A stretch of 9,370 nt of DNA from UBA3818 sp051881895 (GCA_051881895.1 JBJEQT010000133.1:1-9370), one strand, 5' to 3'; positions 1 to 6,850 are shown, numbered from the stretch's first letter. Translations and numbers: made by a program. The notes: generated by a model from the letters alone, not told the origin.

Positions 1-1001
1 GAGACAGGAAGAGCCAGGATGCGGCGTATCGTGACAGTATGGCGGCCGGGAACGCGGCCAATGGCCTGCCCGCTGTTTATCCGGAAAAGGTATACAGCGA
101 CCTGATTGCGGATTTTCGCGTGGCGCAGTATGATCCCCAGAAGGTGGATGCGGTGGCAGGGGCAACTGTGTCTTCCCAGAATTTTCAAAAGGTTATGTCA
201 GCCCTGATGGAATTGGTGGCAAAAGGACAGCCGGGCGAAGTGACCCTTCCGCTTTATGAAGACGGTGTATATGAGGTGGAAATGCCGGAATATGATGGCG
301 ATTGGAAAGATTTCATCCGCGTTACAATTTCCGCAGGGCAGGTGGATGCCATTGTGTTCGACGCAAGAAACGAACAGGGAGACCTCAAATCCGCTGACGA
401 GTCCTATCGCCAAAAAATGATTGCGGGAAACGCGGCCAATGGCCTGTCGGAAACCTACCCGGCGGATTACGCCCAAAAGCTGGAGGAGAATTACCTGCAG
501 GCCGGTTCTGTCGACACGATGGATGGCGTTGCCGGTGCGACGATTTCTTCCCGCAATTTTAAAAAGCTGTTGAACCATGCGCTGGCAAACGCTAAAAAAG
601 GCGACACAGCGTTTGCTGTGGCTCCTCTTTTTGAGGATGGGGAATACCGCGCACAGATAAGCGAAGCGGACGATGAGGGGTGGAGCGAGTTTGTTGTGCT
701 GACCATCCAGGACAACGCGATTTCCCAAATCAGTTTTGATGCGGTGGATGAAAACGGCGCCTATCAGTCAAAGGACGCCGATTACCAGAAGCAGATGGAG
801 CAGGCAGGCGCCGACAGAAGTCCGGCAGAATTTCATCAGGCGATCATTCAGGCGTTTATAGACGCAAAATATCTGCCGGAACAGATGGAGACAATAGCCG
901 GTGCTACCCAGTCCTGCCAAAACTTTAAAAAACTGGTGACTGCAGCGCTGGAAAACGCGTTGTACGGGTCAGAAGAGACCGCGATTGTCGAAGCGCAGTA
1001 G
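1..1001 (+). CDS. Tandem FMN-binding (flavinyl-carrier) domain protein, 5' end outside window
   Basis: The reading frame is open from the first complete codon (position 3), so the gene starts upstream. The visible part holds three repeats of about 122-126 residues resembling FMN_bind (PF04205) domains such as those of the Listeria electron-transfer lipoprotein PplA. Each ends in an AGAT motif followed by xSSxNF or xSCxNF; the Thr codons lie at 165-167, 540-542 and 906-908. In this family that Thr is joined to FMN by ApbE-type flavin transferases outside the cytoplasmic membrane. The second and third domains open with LYEDGVYEV and LFEDGEYRA; the first is cut. The first two share the peptide GNAANGL and an 18-bp identical DNA stretch (51-68 and 429-446), suggesting recent duplication; the third lacks it and is more diverged. 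Export is inferred, since the N-terminus is not visible. The inferred role is electron transfer by bound flavins. A terminator follows 13 bp after the stop, so this gene ends its transcript. Confidence 0.85.
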   Translation, partial: DRKSQDAAYRDSMAAGNAANGLPAVYPEKVYSDLIADFRVAQYDPQKVDAVAGATVSSQNFQKVMSALMELVAKGQPGEVTLPLYEDGVYEVEMPEYDGDWKDFIRVTISAGQVDAIVFDARNEQGDLKSADESYRQKMIAGNAANGLSETYPADYAQKLEENYLQAGSVDTMDGVAGATISSRNFKKLLNHALANAKKGDTAFAVAPLFEDGEYRAQISEADDEGWSEFVVLTIQDNAISQISFDAVDENGAYQSKDADYQKQMEQAGADRSPAEFHQAIIQAFIDAKYLPEQMETIAGATQSCQNFKKLVTAALENALYGSEETAIVEAQ

Positions 1002-1014
1002 GAATAAAAAAGAA

Positions 1015-1046
1015 AAGCGGGGGTGGTAAGCCCCCGCTTATTTTTT
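1015..1046 (+). terminator. Rho-independent terminator of the FMN-domain gene
   Basis: A perfect 9-bp GC-rich stem (1015-1023 pairs with 1031-1039, five G:C pairs at the loop side) has a 7-nt loop and is followed, after one A, by six T. It begins 13 bp after the stop codon at 1001. Confidence 0.93.
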
Positions 1047-1181
1047 GCAGATTTTTCGGTCTGTGGTTTCTTTTGCATAGGACCGTCGAATAAGGCCAAA
1101 CTAAAAAGGAAATGTTGAAAGTAGGGAATCCGGCGCGGAAAAAAGAAGGTGCGCCGCCAAAAATCAGCGGGAGGGAAAGCC

Positions 1182-2459
1182 ATGAAAATCCTATTGGTCG
1201 ATTACGATGCGGGGACAACTACCCTGGGTGGGGACACCCACGCATATGATTTGGCGGTCGAGTGGAAAAAATGCGGCGGCAAGACACTGATCGCAGCGGC
1301 AGATTACTCTTATCTGCGGCGCAAAAATCCCGAAAAAACAGATTATGGCCAAATCGAGGAAGAGGATGGCGTTTCCTTTTTGTGGATCAAAACGCCGGCA
1401 GCCGCAGACAGGGAGAAAAAAATTCTGCGCGGAGCGCTGCCGTTTGAACAAGGACTGCGCCGGAATTTCCCGCTTATCGCCGACTGGAAACCGGACGCAG
1501 TTTTACTATCGTCCCGCCATCTGCTCGGCAGCCGCGGAGCGGCCAGAATCGCAAAAAAACTGGATATCCCGATTCTTTTCGATGTCAGAAGAATCTATCC
1601 GGAGCATTTGCGGGAGGTGCTGGAATATGCGCCCCGGCACTATCTGATCCATCTGTTTTCCCACGCGCAGAAAGCGATGTATCAAAAAAGCTGTCGGATT
1701 TTATCGGTTTATCCGCGCTTGGGGGAACATATCACGGCTCTTGGAGAGGATGCGGGAAAGTTTCTTGCAGTGCCCCAGGCGCTGCCTCGCGTTTTTTCCG
1801 AAGCGCATAAGCCGCCGCAGCGACATGTGGATTTTGTGCGCCGGTATCAGGAAAAAGGAAATTTCATCTGCTTGGCCGGCGGGCAGATCGAGCAGGATCA
1901 GCAGCTGGAATTGCTGATCGAAGCGGCGGCGCTGGCGCCGAGAGATGTGCTGTTTTTGCTGGTGGGAAACGGCATGTTTAAACCCAATCTCAAACGGGAG
2001 GTGAAACAGCGTGCGCTGACCAATGTGTTGTTTTTGGATGGGGTGAATCCGCAGCAGTGGCTGGATGTTTATCGGGCTGCGGATTGTCTTTATGTCGGAT
2101 TGCCGCCCTATCGATGGCACCAATACGGCGCGGATACGACCCAAATCCTGTTGGCCATGGCCAGCGGCGTTCCGATTCTCTGCGCCGCGGATATCCCCGA
2201 CAATCCGGTGGAAGCGGCGGGTTGCGGAAAAATCGTACCGCCGAAAGAGCCGAAGGTACTGATGCAGGCACTGGAGAAAATACGATCCATGACGGCGCAA
2301 GAGCGGAGAAGTATGGGAGAGCGGGGGGAAAAGTATGCGGCAAAAAATGCCGACGTTTCCTGCCAGTCCGCCGCTTATTGGTCTGTGCTGCAAACGGCGG
2401 TGCAAGAGCAAAAAGAAAATCGACGGAAAAAAGAACAAAAAAATTCAGCCCGCCAATAG
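1182..2459 (+). CDS. Family 4 glycosyltransferase, WbuB-like (GT-B fold)
   Basis: This 425-residue protein probably transfers a nucleotide-activated sugar to a glycan or lipid-linked acceptor at the cytoplasmic side of the membrane. The N-terminal half begins MKILLVDYDAG and has an HAYDLAVEWKKCGGKTLI segment followed by an SYLRRKNP segment, a pattern I know from WbuB-type enzymes. The C-terminal nucleotide-binding half has LAGGQIEQDQ (beta strand plus loop), LLVGNG, and near residues 320-360 GADTTQILLAMASGVPIL then NPVEAAGCG, the usual donor-site region. The last 25 residues are Lys/Gln-rich and look disordered. I chose ATG 1182 over an in-frame GTG at 1149 because a GGGAGG site lies 7 nt before it and MKILL is the usual family start. 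It stands alone, with no other polysaccharide genes, so donor and acceptor cannot be told. There is no clear terminator directly after it. Confidence 0.88.
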   Translation: MKILLVDYDAGTTTLGGDTHAYDLAVEWKKCGGKTLIAAADYSYLRRKNPEKTDYGQIEEEDGVSFLWIKTPAAADREKKILRGALPFEQGLRRNFPLIADWKPDAVLLSSRHLLGSRGAARIAKKLDIPILFDVRRIYPEHLREVLEYAPRHYLIHLFSHAQKAMYQKSCRILSVYPRLGEHITALGEDAGKFLAVPQALPRVFSEAHKPPQRHVDFVRRYQEKGNFICLAGGQIEQDQQLELLIEAAALAPRDVLFLLVGNGMFKPNLKREVKQRALTNVLFLDGVNPQQWLDVYRAADCLYVGLPPYRWHQYGADTTQILLAMASGVPILCAADIPDNPVEAAGCGKIVPPKEPKVLMQALEKIRSMTAQERRSMGERGEKYAAKNADVSCQSAAYWSVLQTAVQEQKENRRKKEQKNSARQ

Positions 2460-2549
2460 CCGGATAGTCGTAAAACAGTGTTAGCCGAATAACACGAAAC
2501 GTGCATGCAAGAGCGAGAAAAGTTGAAAATGTGACTTAAACAAATCATG

Positions 2550-2577
2550 CCCCGAATCTGCAAAGGTGTACTTTTGC
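2550..2577. promoter_or_regulatory. Candidate operator, upstream copy
   Basis: An imperfect palindrome centred at 2568/2569 runs from 2560 to 2577 (GCAAAGGTGTACTTTTGC, 7 of 9 half-site pairs match). It sits inside a 26-bp stretch (2550-2575) repeated in the same orientation exactly 126 bp downstream with 22 of 26 identities. It lies about 50 bp upstream of the -35 box of the lipoprotein promoter. I do not recognise the cognate regulator. Confidence 0.55.
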
Positions 2578-2626
2578 AAAACACAATAAAGCTGCAATTA
2601 TCGCCGAAAATGTTCGCCTCAACATA

Positions 2627-2655
2627 TTGAAAAACACCAAATTTCACTGTATAAT
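2627..2655 (+). promoter_or_regulatory. Sigma-A-type promoter of the lipoprotein gene
   Basis: TTGAAA (2627-2632) and a perfect TATAAT (2650-2655) are separated by exactly 17 bp, matching 5/6 and 6/6 of the consensus. Transcription should begin near 2662, giving a leader of about 55 nt that carries the second operator-like repeat and then the ribosome-binding site. Confidence 0.8.
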
Positions 2656-2675
2656 ACCTGTGTATATTTTAAAAG

Positions 2676-2703
2676 CCCTGAATCTGCAAAAGTACACTTT
2701 TTT
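2676..2703. promoter_or_regulatory. Candidate operator, downstream copy in the 5' leader
   Basis: This is the second copy of the repeat at 2550-2577. Its core AAAAGTACACTTTT (2688-2701) is palindromic except for the centre pair. It lies roughly 15-40 nt after the predicted transcription start and ends just before the GGAGG ribosome-binding site at 2707-2711. A protein bound here would block early elongation. The mRNA could also fold the core into a weak hairpin near the ribosome site, so an RNA-level role is possible. Confidence 0.55.
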
Positions 2704-2717
2704 AACGGAGGATTTTT

Positions 2718-3383
2718 ATGAAACGATTCGCATCCCTTACACTTGCTTTGTTTCTGGCCCTTTCCCTTTCTGCCTGTGGGGGGGAGACATCTTCGAAACA
2801 ATCAGACTCTGTGCCCTCAGAACCTGTAAGCAGTATAGAAAACAATGTTGAGCAATCCAGTGTAGAGGAAACGGATACTGCTGAGGAGGAAATCGTATCT
2901 CCAACTATGGTCAGCGGAGAAAACAGCGTTTCTGTTGTTGGTGGTGAAGATGTTCTTGCGGAATTTACACTTCCCACCGAAACGCCGATCTATGACAAGC
3001 TTACTCATTCAGAAGGGGACAAATATGCTATGATGATCCATGATGTCATGGAAACAGGCGTCAGCGGCAGAACGATAGTTGAAGTGATTGAAGGCACTCT
3101 CATGGACTTCGATGATGCTTTAAAAAACATGGTATCTGATGATGACGCGATAACGGGAGAGCTTAAAGAGCTTGATGGAAAGGAAGTCTATATCTTCAAA
3201 GAACTGAAGAAAGAAGTCAATACATTTGGGGCTGAAATTTGCTCTTTCGAGTATTTGGTCGATATTCCCCTCAATGAAAACATTATCCTGCAGTTCCGAA
3301 TTGACGGCGCCTATCAGCTGGACAATACAGTTGTATTTGATGACAGCATCATAGACATTTTGCTGAGCCATTGTGTATTTTGA
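2718..3383 (+). CDS. Predicted lipoprotein of unknown function
   Basis: This 221-residue protein has a lipoprotein signal peptide: MKRF, a hydrophobic stretch to residue 18, and a lipobox LSAC with the lipidated Cys at 20. Residues 21 to about 70 are a Ser/Glu/Val-rich, probably disordered linker typical of surface lipoproteins that reach through the cell wall. Residues about 75-221 form an acidic soluble domain that I do not recognise; it has two further Cys (175 and 219). A GGAGG site lies 6 nt before the ATG. The gene has its own consensus promoter flanked by paired palindromes, so it appears to be regulated on its own rather than with the glycosyltransferase upstream. Its G+C is lower than that of its neighbours (47% in one 60-bp row I counted, against 52-72% in rows of flanking genes), which may mean separate acquisition. 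A terminator lies about 160 bp after the stop. No function can be assigned from the sequence. Confidence 0.85.
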   Translation: MKRFASLTLALFLALSLSACGGETSSKQSDSVPSEPVSSIENNVEQSSVEETDTAEEEIVSPTMVSGENSVSVVGGEDVLAEFTLPTETPIYDKLTHSEGDKYAMMIHDVMETGVSGRTIVEVIEGTLMDFDDALKNMVSDDDAITGELKELDGKEVYIFKELKKEVNTFGAEICSFEYLVDIPLNENIILQFRIDGAYQLDNTVVFDDSIIDILLSHCVF

Positions 3384-3540
3384 TCGAAATAACAGGAAGT
3401 ACAAGTTTTAAAGGAAAGGGTACCCTATCGTTTGAAGCGGAAAATGACATTCGAGAAGCACGATAGGTATTCATTATGATTTATCCCTTTTGGCTTATCC
3501 CCTATATGGAGAAACGGGTACAATCAAATACCGTCGCCTA

Positions 3541-3582
3541 ATGGGACGCAAGCAGGAAAACAACTGCTTGCACCCCATTTTT
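3541..3582 (+). terminator. Rho-independent terminator downstream of the lipoprotein gene
   Basis: GCAAGCAG (3548-3555) pairs perfectly with CTGCTTGC (3564-3571), and after two mismatches the stem continues for five pairs (3541-3545 with 3574-3578). A T run (3578-3582) follows. The distance from the lipoprotein stop (about 160 bp) means a fairly long 3' untranslated region if this is its terminator. Confidence 0.75.
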
Positions 3583-3760
3583 AACTCGATAGGATTTCCT
3601 TTCGTTTGATCTGGCATTTAGTAAGCGTAACGGAATACAGTCGACTCTTTTTCTTCTTTTTTATTGGTTTCATGAACTTAAAGTGCAATGTCCTTCTCTT
3701 TTTTTGTTACCAAAGGGGCACATACAGGGGCAAACCCTATTGTGCGCTCTGCAAATCAGA

Positions 3761-3791
3761 CAGCCCGGACGATTGAAGTCCGGGCTGTTTT
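3761..3791 (+). terminator. Second + strand terminator-like hairpin
   Basis: A perfect 10-bp GC-rich stem (3761-3770 with 3778-3787) with a 7-nt loop is followed by four T. It may back up the terminator at 3541-3582 and protect the convergent nitroreductase gene from + strand readthrough. There is no T run on the - strand side, so it suits + strand transcripts. Confidence 0.7.
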
Positions 3792-3892
3792 ACATCACTG
3801 CTTATCAAACAAGGGGATGCCTGTTTTCGCTATGTTTTGATTTAACCATTTTATGACCACTCGCCAGTAAGCGAGGCTGGATTTTTTGATTC

Positions 3893-4396
3893 TTAATCCT
3901 TTTCGTAATGCACCTTTTCCGCTGAGAAGCGGTCGACAAAGCGGTTTTCCTGCAGTCCGTAACCGACGGAGATCAAAGCAAATGGCAGGAGATTGTCAGG
4001 CAGGCCCAACATATCGTGCAGCTGCCGGGTACGTTCCTCATCCGGATAAATGCCCATCCAGCATCCACCGAGTCCTTCCTCCGTGATCTGCAGCAGGATA
4101 TTTTGCACACAGGCCGACAGATCCTGTACCCAGAACCGATTTTTCTCTCCGGCGGTTTCCAGATTGACCATCGGCACCAGTACCATCGGAGCTCTGGCAG
4201 CAGGTTTTCCGTATGGGGTTACGGCGGCGATTTTTTGGATTGTTTCCGGCTTTTCGACCACCAGAAATTCCCATGGCTGCCGGTTCATGGCAGAGGGCGC
4301 CTGCATTCCGGCGCGCAGGATGCGGTCCAGCTTTTCCGGCTCTACCGGCCGGGAATCATATTCCCGGATGGAGCGGCGGGTAAAAATACTATTCAT
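3893..4396 (-). CDS. Nitroreductase-family FMN oxidoreductase
   Basis: This 167-residue protein belongs to the nitroreductase family, whose members are soluble, usually dimeric FMN enzymes that use NAD(P)H to reduce nitro compounds, quinones or flavins. Visible signatures are the N-terminal TRRSIREY (residues 6-13), which contacts the FMN phosphate, APSAMNRQPWEF (33-44), and GLGGCWMGIYP (108-118). It is at the short end of the family, so it is a minimal version; the true substrate is unknown. The frame stays open upstream to 4555, but I start at ATG 4396 because an AGGAGG site lies just before it and RRSIR must sit near the N-terminus. It is monocistronic: the synthetase gene upstream has its own terminator at 4541-4572 and a TATAAT box follows that. 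Confidence 0.9.
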   Translation of the reverse strand: MNSIFTRRSIREYDSRPVEPEKLDRILRAGMQAPSAMNRQPWEFLVVEKPETIQKIAAVTPYGKPAARAPMVLVPMVNLETAGEKNRFWVQDLSACVQNILLQITEEGLGGCWMGIYPDEERTRQLHDMLGLPDNLLPFALISVGYGLQENRFVDRFSAEKVHYEKD

Positions 4397-4465
4397 CAAA
4401 GAACCTCCTTTGCAAGGCATGGCGAATTTTTTCTCTTTTGCCGACCTCGGCGTTGTCCTGTTTTT

Positions 4466-4495
4466 ATTATAACACGCTTGCGTTATCCATCGCCA
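4466..4495 (-). promoter_or_regulatory. Probable promoter of the nitroreductase gene
   Basis: On the - strand a perfect TATAAT (4471 to 4466) lies about 70 bp before the nitroreductase start and after the synthetase terminator. The -35 region is weak: TGGCGA (4495 to 4490) at 18 bp matches only 3 of 6, so an activator or a relaxed -35 is possible. Confidence 0.5.
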
Positions 4496-4540
4496 GCAGA
4501 AAAATGTCAGACAGCTGGGAAGGATTTTTGCCGGATGATA

Positions 4541-4572
4541 AAAAAATCCCCGCATCTAAAACCGGTGCGGGG
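4541..4572 (-). terminator. Rho-independent terminator of the regulator-synthetase operon
   Basis: Read on the - strand, CCCCGCA (4572 to 4566) pairs with TGCGGGG (4554 to 4548) and is followed by a run of six T (4546 to 4541) after one A. It begins 5 bp past the synthetase stop. Confidence 0.9.
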
Positions 4573-4577
4573 GAATT

Positions 4578-6242
4578 TTACTGATGATCCCGGTGGCGAA
4601 TCTCTGCCCGTTTGATTTTGCCGCCCAGTGTTTTGGGCAGTTCTTCTACGTATTCGATGATTCGGGGATATTTATAAGGCGCGGTGACCTTTTTTACATA
4701 GTTTTGCAGTTCTTTGGTCAGTTCGGGAGAGGGAGTATAGCCCTTGGCCAGTACCACCGTCGCCTTTACCACCTGCCCGCGGATCGGATCCGGCGCGGCG
4801 GTAACGGCGCACTCCACCACCGACGGATGTTCGGTGAGGGCGCTTTCCACCTCAAACGGGCCGATGCGGTAACCGGAGCATTTGATCACGTCGTCATTGC
4901 GGCCGACGAACCAGAAATAGCCGTTGCTATCCCGCCATGCCACATCCTTGGTGTTGTACCACTCGCCGCCCAGATTTGCTTTTGTCATTTCTTCATCCAG
5001 ATAATAGCCGGTGAAAAGTCCGGTAGGCCAGTCGCGGTCTTTGAGCCGGACGACGATTTCACCTTCCTCACCGTCTTCGCAGGATTTTCCTTCACTGTTG
5101 ATCAGGTCGATATCGTACAGCGGGGATGGCTTCCCGGTAGAGCCGGGTTTTGGGGTGACCCAGGGGGAGAAGTTGGCGATTAATACCGACGATTCACTTT
5201 GACCAAAGCCTTCATACAGCTTCAGACCGGTCAATTGCTCCCATTGCTTGAACACTTCCGGGTTCAAAGGCTCACCGGCGATGCAGCAGTGCTGGATGGA
5301 AGAAAGGTCGAATTTGGTAACATCCTCCTGCAGCATGAAGCGGAACATGGTAGGCGGCGCGCAGAAAGTGGTCACCTTGTAATGCTCCAGCTTTTCCAAC
5401 AACTTGAGCGGGATGAATTTGTCCATATCATAACAGAAAATCGTCGCGCCGCAGATCCACTGCCCGTAGATCTTGCCCCAGCCGAACTTTGCCCAACCGG
5501 AGTCGGATACGCTCATATGCAGTTTGTTTTCCTGCACCTGCTGCCAGTATTTGGCGGTGACGATATGGCCCAGCGGATGGGCAAAATTGTGCCGTACCAT
5601 TTTGGGCATACCGGTGGTACCGGATGTGAAGTAAACAAGCATGATATCATCGATGCTGTGGGCTTCCTCCCCGGTGGGACGCTCGAATACCGGCGGATAT
5701 TTGGCAAGCTCTTCGGAAAAATCCAACCAGCCTTCCCGGGAACCGGCCACTAAGGCGCGTGTGTTCAGCGTAGGCGCTTCCGGCATGGCTTCCTCTACCT
5801 GGCGGATGACGAAATCGTCGTTCACACAGACGATCATGTGAATTTTAGCCGCATTAGCCCGATAGACCAGGTCTTTTTTCGTCAGCTGCAAAGAGCCGGG
5901 AATCAGCGTGGCGCCGATTTTGTGCAGCGCGGTGGCGCAGACCCAGTATTCCCAGCGGCGGCGCAGGATGAGCATGACCACGGTTCCTTTTTTTACCCCA
6001 TGTGCTTTAAAAAAGTTAGCGGCCTGATTGGACATGCGGCTGATATCCGTAAAGGTAAAGCGTTTCTCTTCATCGTGGTCATTGCACCAGACCAGCGCCA
6101 TCTTTTCCGGCTCCTGACGAGCCCATTCGTCTACGATGTCAAAGCCGAAATTAAAATCGGCAGGCACGTTGCAGCGGTAGTTTTCTTTAAAATCCTCGTA
6201 GGAATCAAATTCCATCCGAGGCAGATATCGATCCAAAAGCAT
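4578..6242 (-). CDS. AMP-forming acyl-CoA synthetase (medium-chain/acetyl-CoA synthetase type)
   Basis: This 554-residue enzyme of the ANL superfamily should activate a carboxylic acid with ATP to an acyl-adenylate and pass it to CoA in the cytoplasm. All core motifs are intact: the P-loop YFTSGTTGMPKMV (204-216), YEGFGQSE (343-350), the ribose-binding Asp 433 in YNTKDVAW, the hinge region GRNDDVIKCSGYRIGPFEVE (447-466), and the C-terminal PKTLGGKIKR with catalytic Lys 542. Length and the N-terminal FNFGFDIVDEW segment suit the medium-chain acyl-CoA synthetase branch rather than true acetate enzymes. The substrate cannot be read from the sequence; aromatic or short branched acids are possible. 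An AAGGAGG site precedes ATG 6242. The gene starts 34 bp after the XRE-cupin regulator ends, with no terminator between, so the two are co-transcribed. Confidence 0.93.
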   Translation of the reverse strand: MLLDRYLPRMEFDSYEDFKENYRCNVPADFNFGFDIVDEWARQEPEKMALVWCNDHDEEKRFTFTDISRMSNQAANFFKAHGVKKGTVVMLILRRRWEYWVCATALHKIGATLIPGSLQLTKKDLVYRANAAKIHMIVCVNDDFVIRQVEEAMPEAPTLNTRALVAGSREGWLDFSEELAKYPPVFERPTGEEAHSIDDIMLVYFTSGTTGMPKMVRHNFAHPLGHIVTAKYWQQVQENKLHMSVSDSGWAKFGWGKIYGQWICGATIFCYDMDKFIPLKLLEKLEHYKVTTFCAPPTMFRFMLQEDVTKFDLSSIQHCCIAGEPLNPEVFKQWEQLTGLKLYEGFGQSESSVLIANFSPWVTPKPGSTGKPSPLYDIDLINSEGKSCEDGEEGEIVVRLKDRDWPTGLFTGYYLDEEMTKANLGGEWYNTKDVAWRDSNGYFWFVGRNDDVIKCSGYRIGPFEVESALTEHPSVVECAVTAAPDPIRGQVVKATVVLAKGYTPSPELTKELQNYVKKVTAPYKYPRIIEYVEELPKTLGGKIKRAEIRHRDHQ

Positions 6243-6276
6243 TGATTACATCCTCCTTTTCTATGCGCTGTGACGA

Positions 6277-6825
6277 TTATTCCGCAATGACCGTTACAAA
6301 TACGGCGGGTTTATCGTCGGCGCATACCTGCCCGTGAGGATGCAGAGGATTGAAGTAAATGGAATCGCCCTCTTCCAGGATCAATTCCTTGTCTTCAAAC
6401 AAAACTTTGACTTTCCCCTCCAGCACCAGATTAAACTCCTGACCGCTGTGGGTAATCAAAGCGGGTTGTTTGTCGTCCGGCATCAGGCGGACGCGCAGAG
6501 GCTGCATGATTTTATGGGTAAAGCGGAAAGCCAAATCCTCGAAATCGTAACCCGGGACTCGTTCAACCGAAAGGCCTTTGCCTTTTTTCACAACTTGATA
6601 AGTATCCAGACGAGGATCGTTTCCGGTAAGGATTTCGGTGAAATCCACGCCGCACAAATTAGCGATCTGATAGATCACGCTGATGGGGATATTGTATCCG
6701 TTCTCTTCATACGCGCGCAATACGGCTACGTCGATCTCCAGCTCCTTTGCCAGTTCTTCCTGCGTGTAGCCGCAGGCTTCGCGCAATTCCCGGATACGGG
6801 CGGCGATTTCTGCGATTTGTTCCAT
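6277..6825 (-). CDS. XRE-family regulator with C-terminal cupin domain
   Basis: This 182-residue protein probably senses a small molecule and controls the synthetase operon it heads. Residues about 8-64 form a Cro/C1-type helix-turn-helix (IRELREACGYTQEELAKEL, then LRAYEENGYNIPISVIYQIA). Residues about 105-180 form a cupin barrel with HSGQEFNLVLEG and GDSIYFNPLHPHG; His126, Glu130, His162 and His164 are possible metal ligands. XRE-cupin proteins next to AMP-forming ligases are a recurring pairing in Clostridia. Two in-frame ATGs lie 9 bp apart (6834 and 6825). I prefer 6825, because AAAGGA is 8 nt before it and would be too close to 6834. A perfect inverted repeat at the predicted transcription start suggests autoregulation. 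Confidence 0.9.
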   Translation of the reverse strand: MEQIAEIAARIRELREACGYTQEELAKELEIDVAVLRAYEENGYNIPISVIYQIANLCGVDFTEILTGNDPRLDTYQVVKKGKGLSVERVPGYDFEDLAFRFTHKIMQPLRVRLMPDDKQPALITHSGQEFNLVLEGKVKVLFEDKELILEEGDSIYFNPLHPHGQVCADDKPAVFVTVIAE

Positions 6826-6850
6826 TGCGTACATCCTTTCTTGCTTTTTT

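Larger units (their letters stand above)
3384..3892. other. Gene-poor stretch between convergent halves
   Basis: About 500 bp without a convincing gene. It holds two + strand terminator-like hairpins (listed separately), an 8-bp inverted repeat CCTATCGT/ACGATAGG (3424-3431 with 3461-3468, 29-nt loop), a T-rich stretch near 3646-3664, and a 5-bp stem CTCGC/GCGAG (3860-3864 with 3871-3875) just past the nitroreductase stop. Several short open frames occur, including a Lys-rich 30-codon one on the - strand (3673-3581), but none has a well-placed ribosome site. I see no repeat of the flanks that would mark an insertion. Confidence 0.6.

Noticed and set aside
1131..1156. 6-bp inverted repeat CGGCGC/GCGCCG ahead of the glycosyltransferase
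   Set aside because: Short stem with a 14-nt loop, no T run and no conserved leader features; not enough to call a regulatory element.
1149..1181. GTG start 33 bp upstream for the glycosyltransferase
   Set aside because: No ribosome site precedes it, whereas GGGAGG sits correctly before ATG 1182 and MKILL is the expected N-terminus.
1701..2438. Long open frame on the - strand opposite the glycosyltransferase (245 codons)
   Set aside because: It is a shadow: the product is rich in Arg, His and Phe with no domain pattern, while the + strand frame codes a complete glycosyltransferase with a ribosome site.
2478..2495. Stem-loop just after the glycosyltransferase gene (GTGTTA/TAACAC)
   Set aside because: Only 6 bp, AT-rich and without a following T run, so I do not call it a terminator.
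3380..3466. TTG-started 28-codon frame overlapping the lipoprotein stop codon
   Set aside because: No ribosome site, weak start codon, and a length easily reached by chance.
3448..3609. Open + strand stretch of about 54 codons running through the terminator at 3541-3582
   Set aside because: It lacks a good start, lies across a strong hairpin, and an open run of this length is not rare by chance.
4397..4555. N-terminal extension of the nitroreductase by 53 residues
   Set aside because: The extension covers the promoter box and the AGGAGG ribosome site, and nitroreductases start close to the RRSIR motif.
5199..5753. Open frame on the + strand opposite the acyl-CoA synthetase (184 codons)
   Set aside because: The - strand frame carries every adenylation motif in order. 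The + strand product has no recognisable pattern and no ribosome site.
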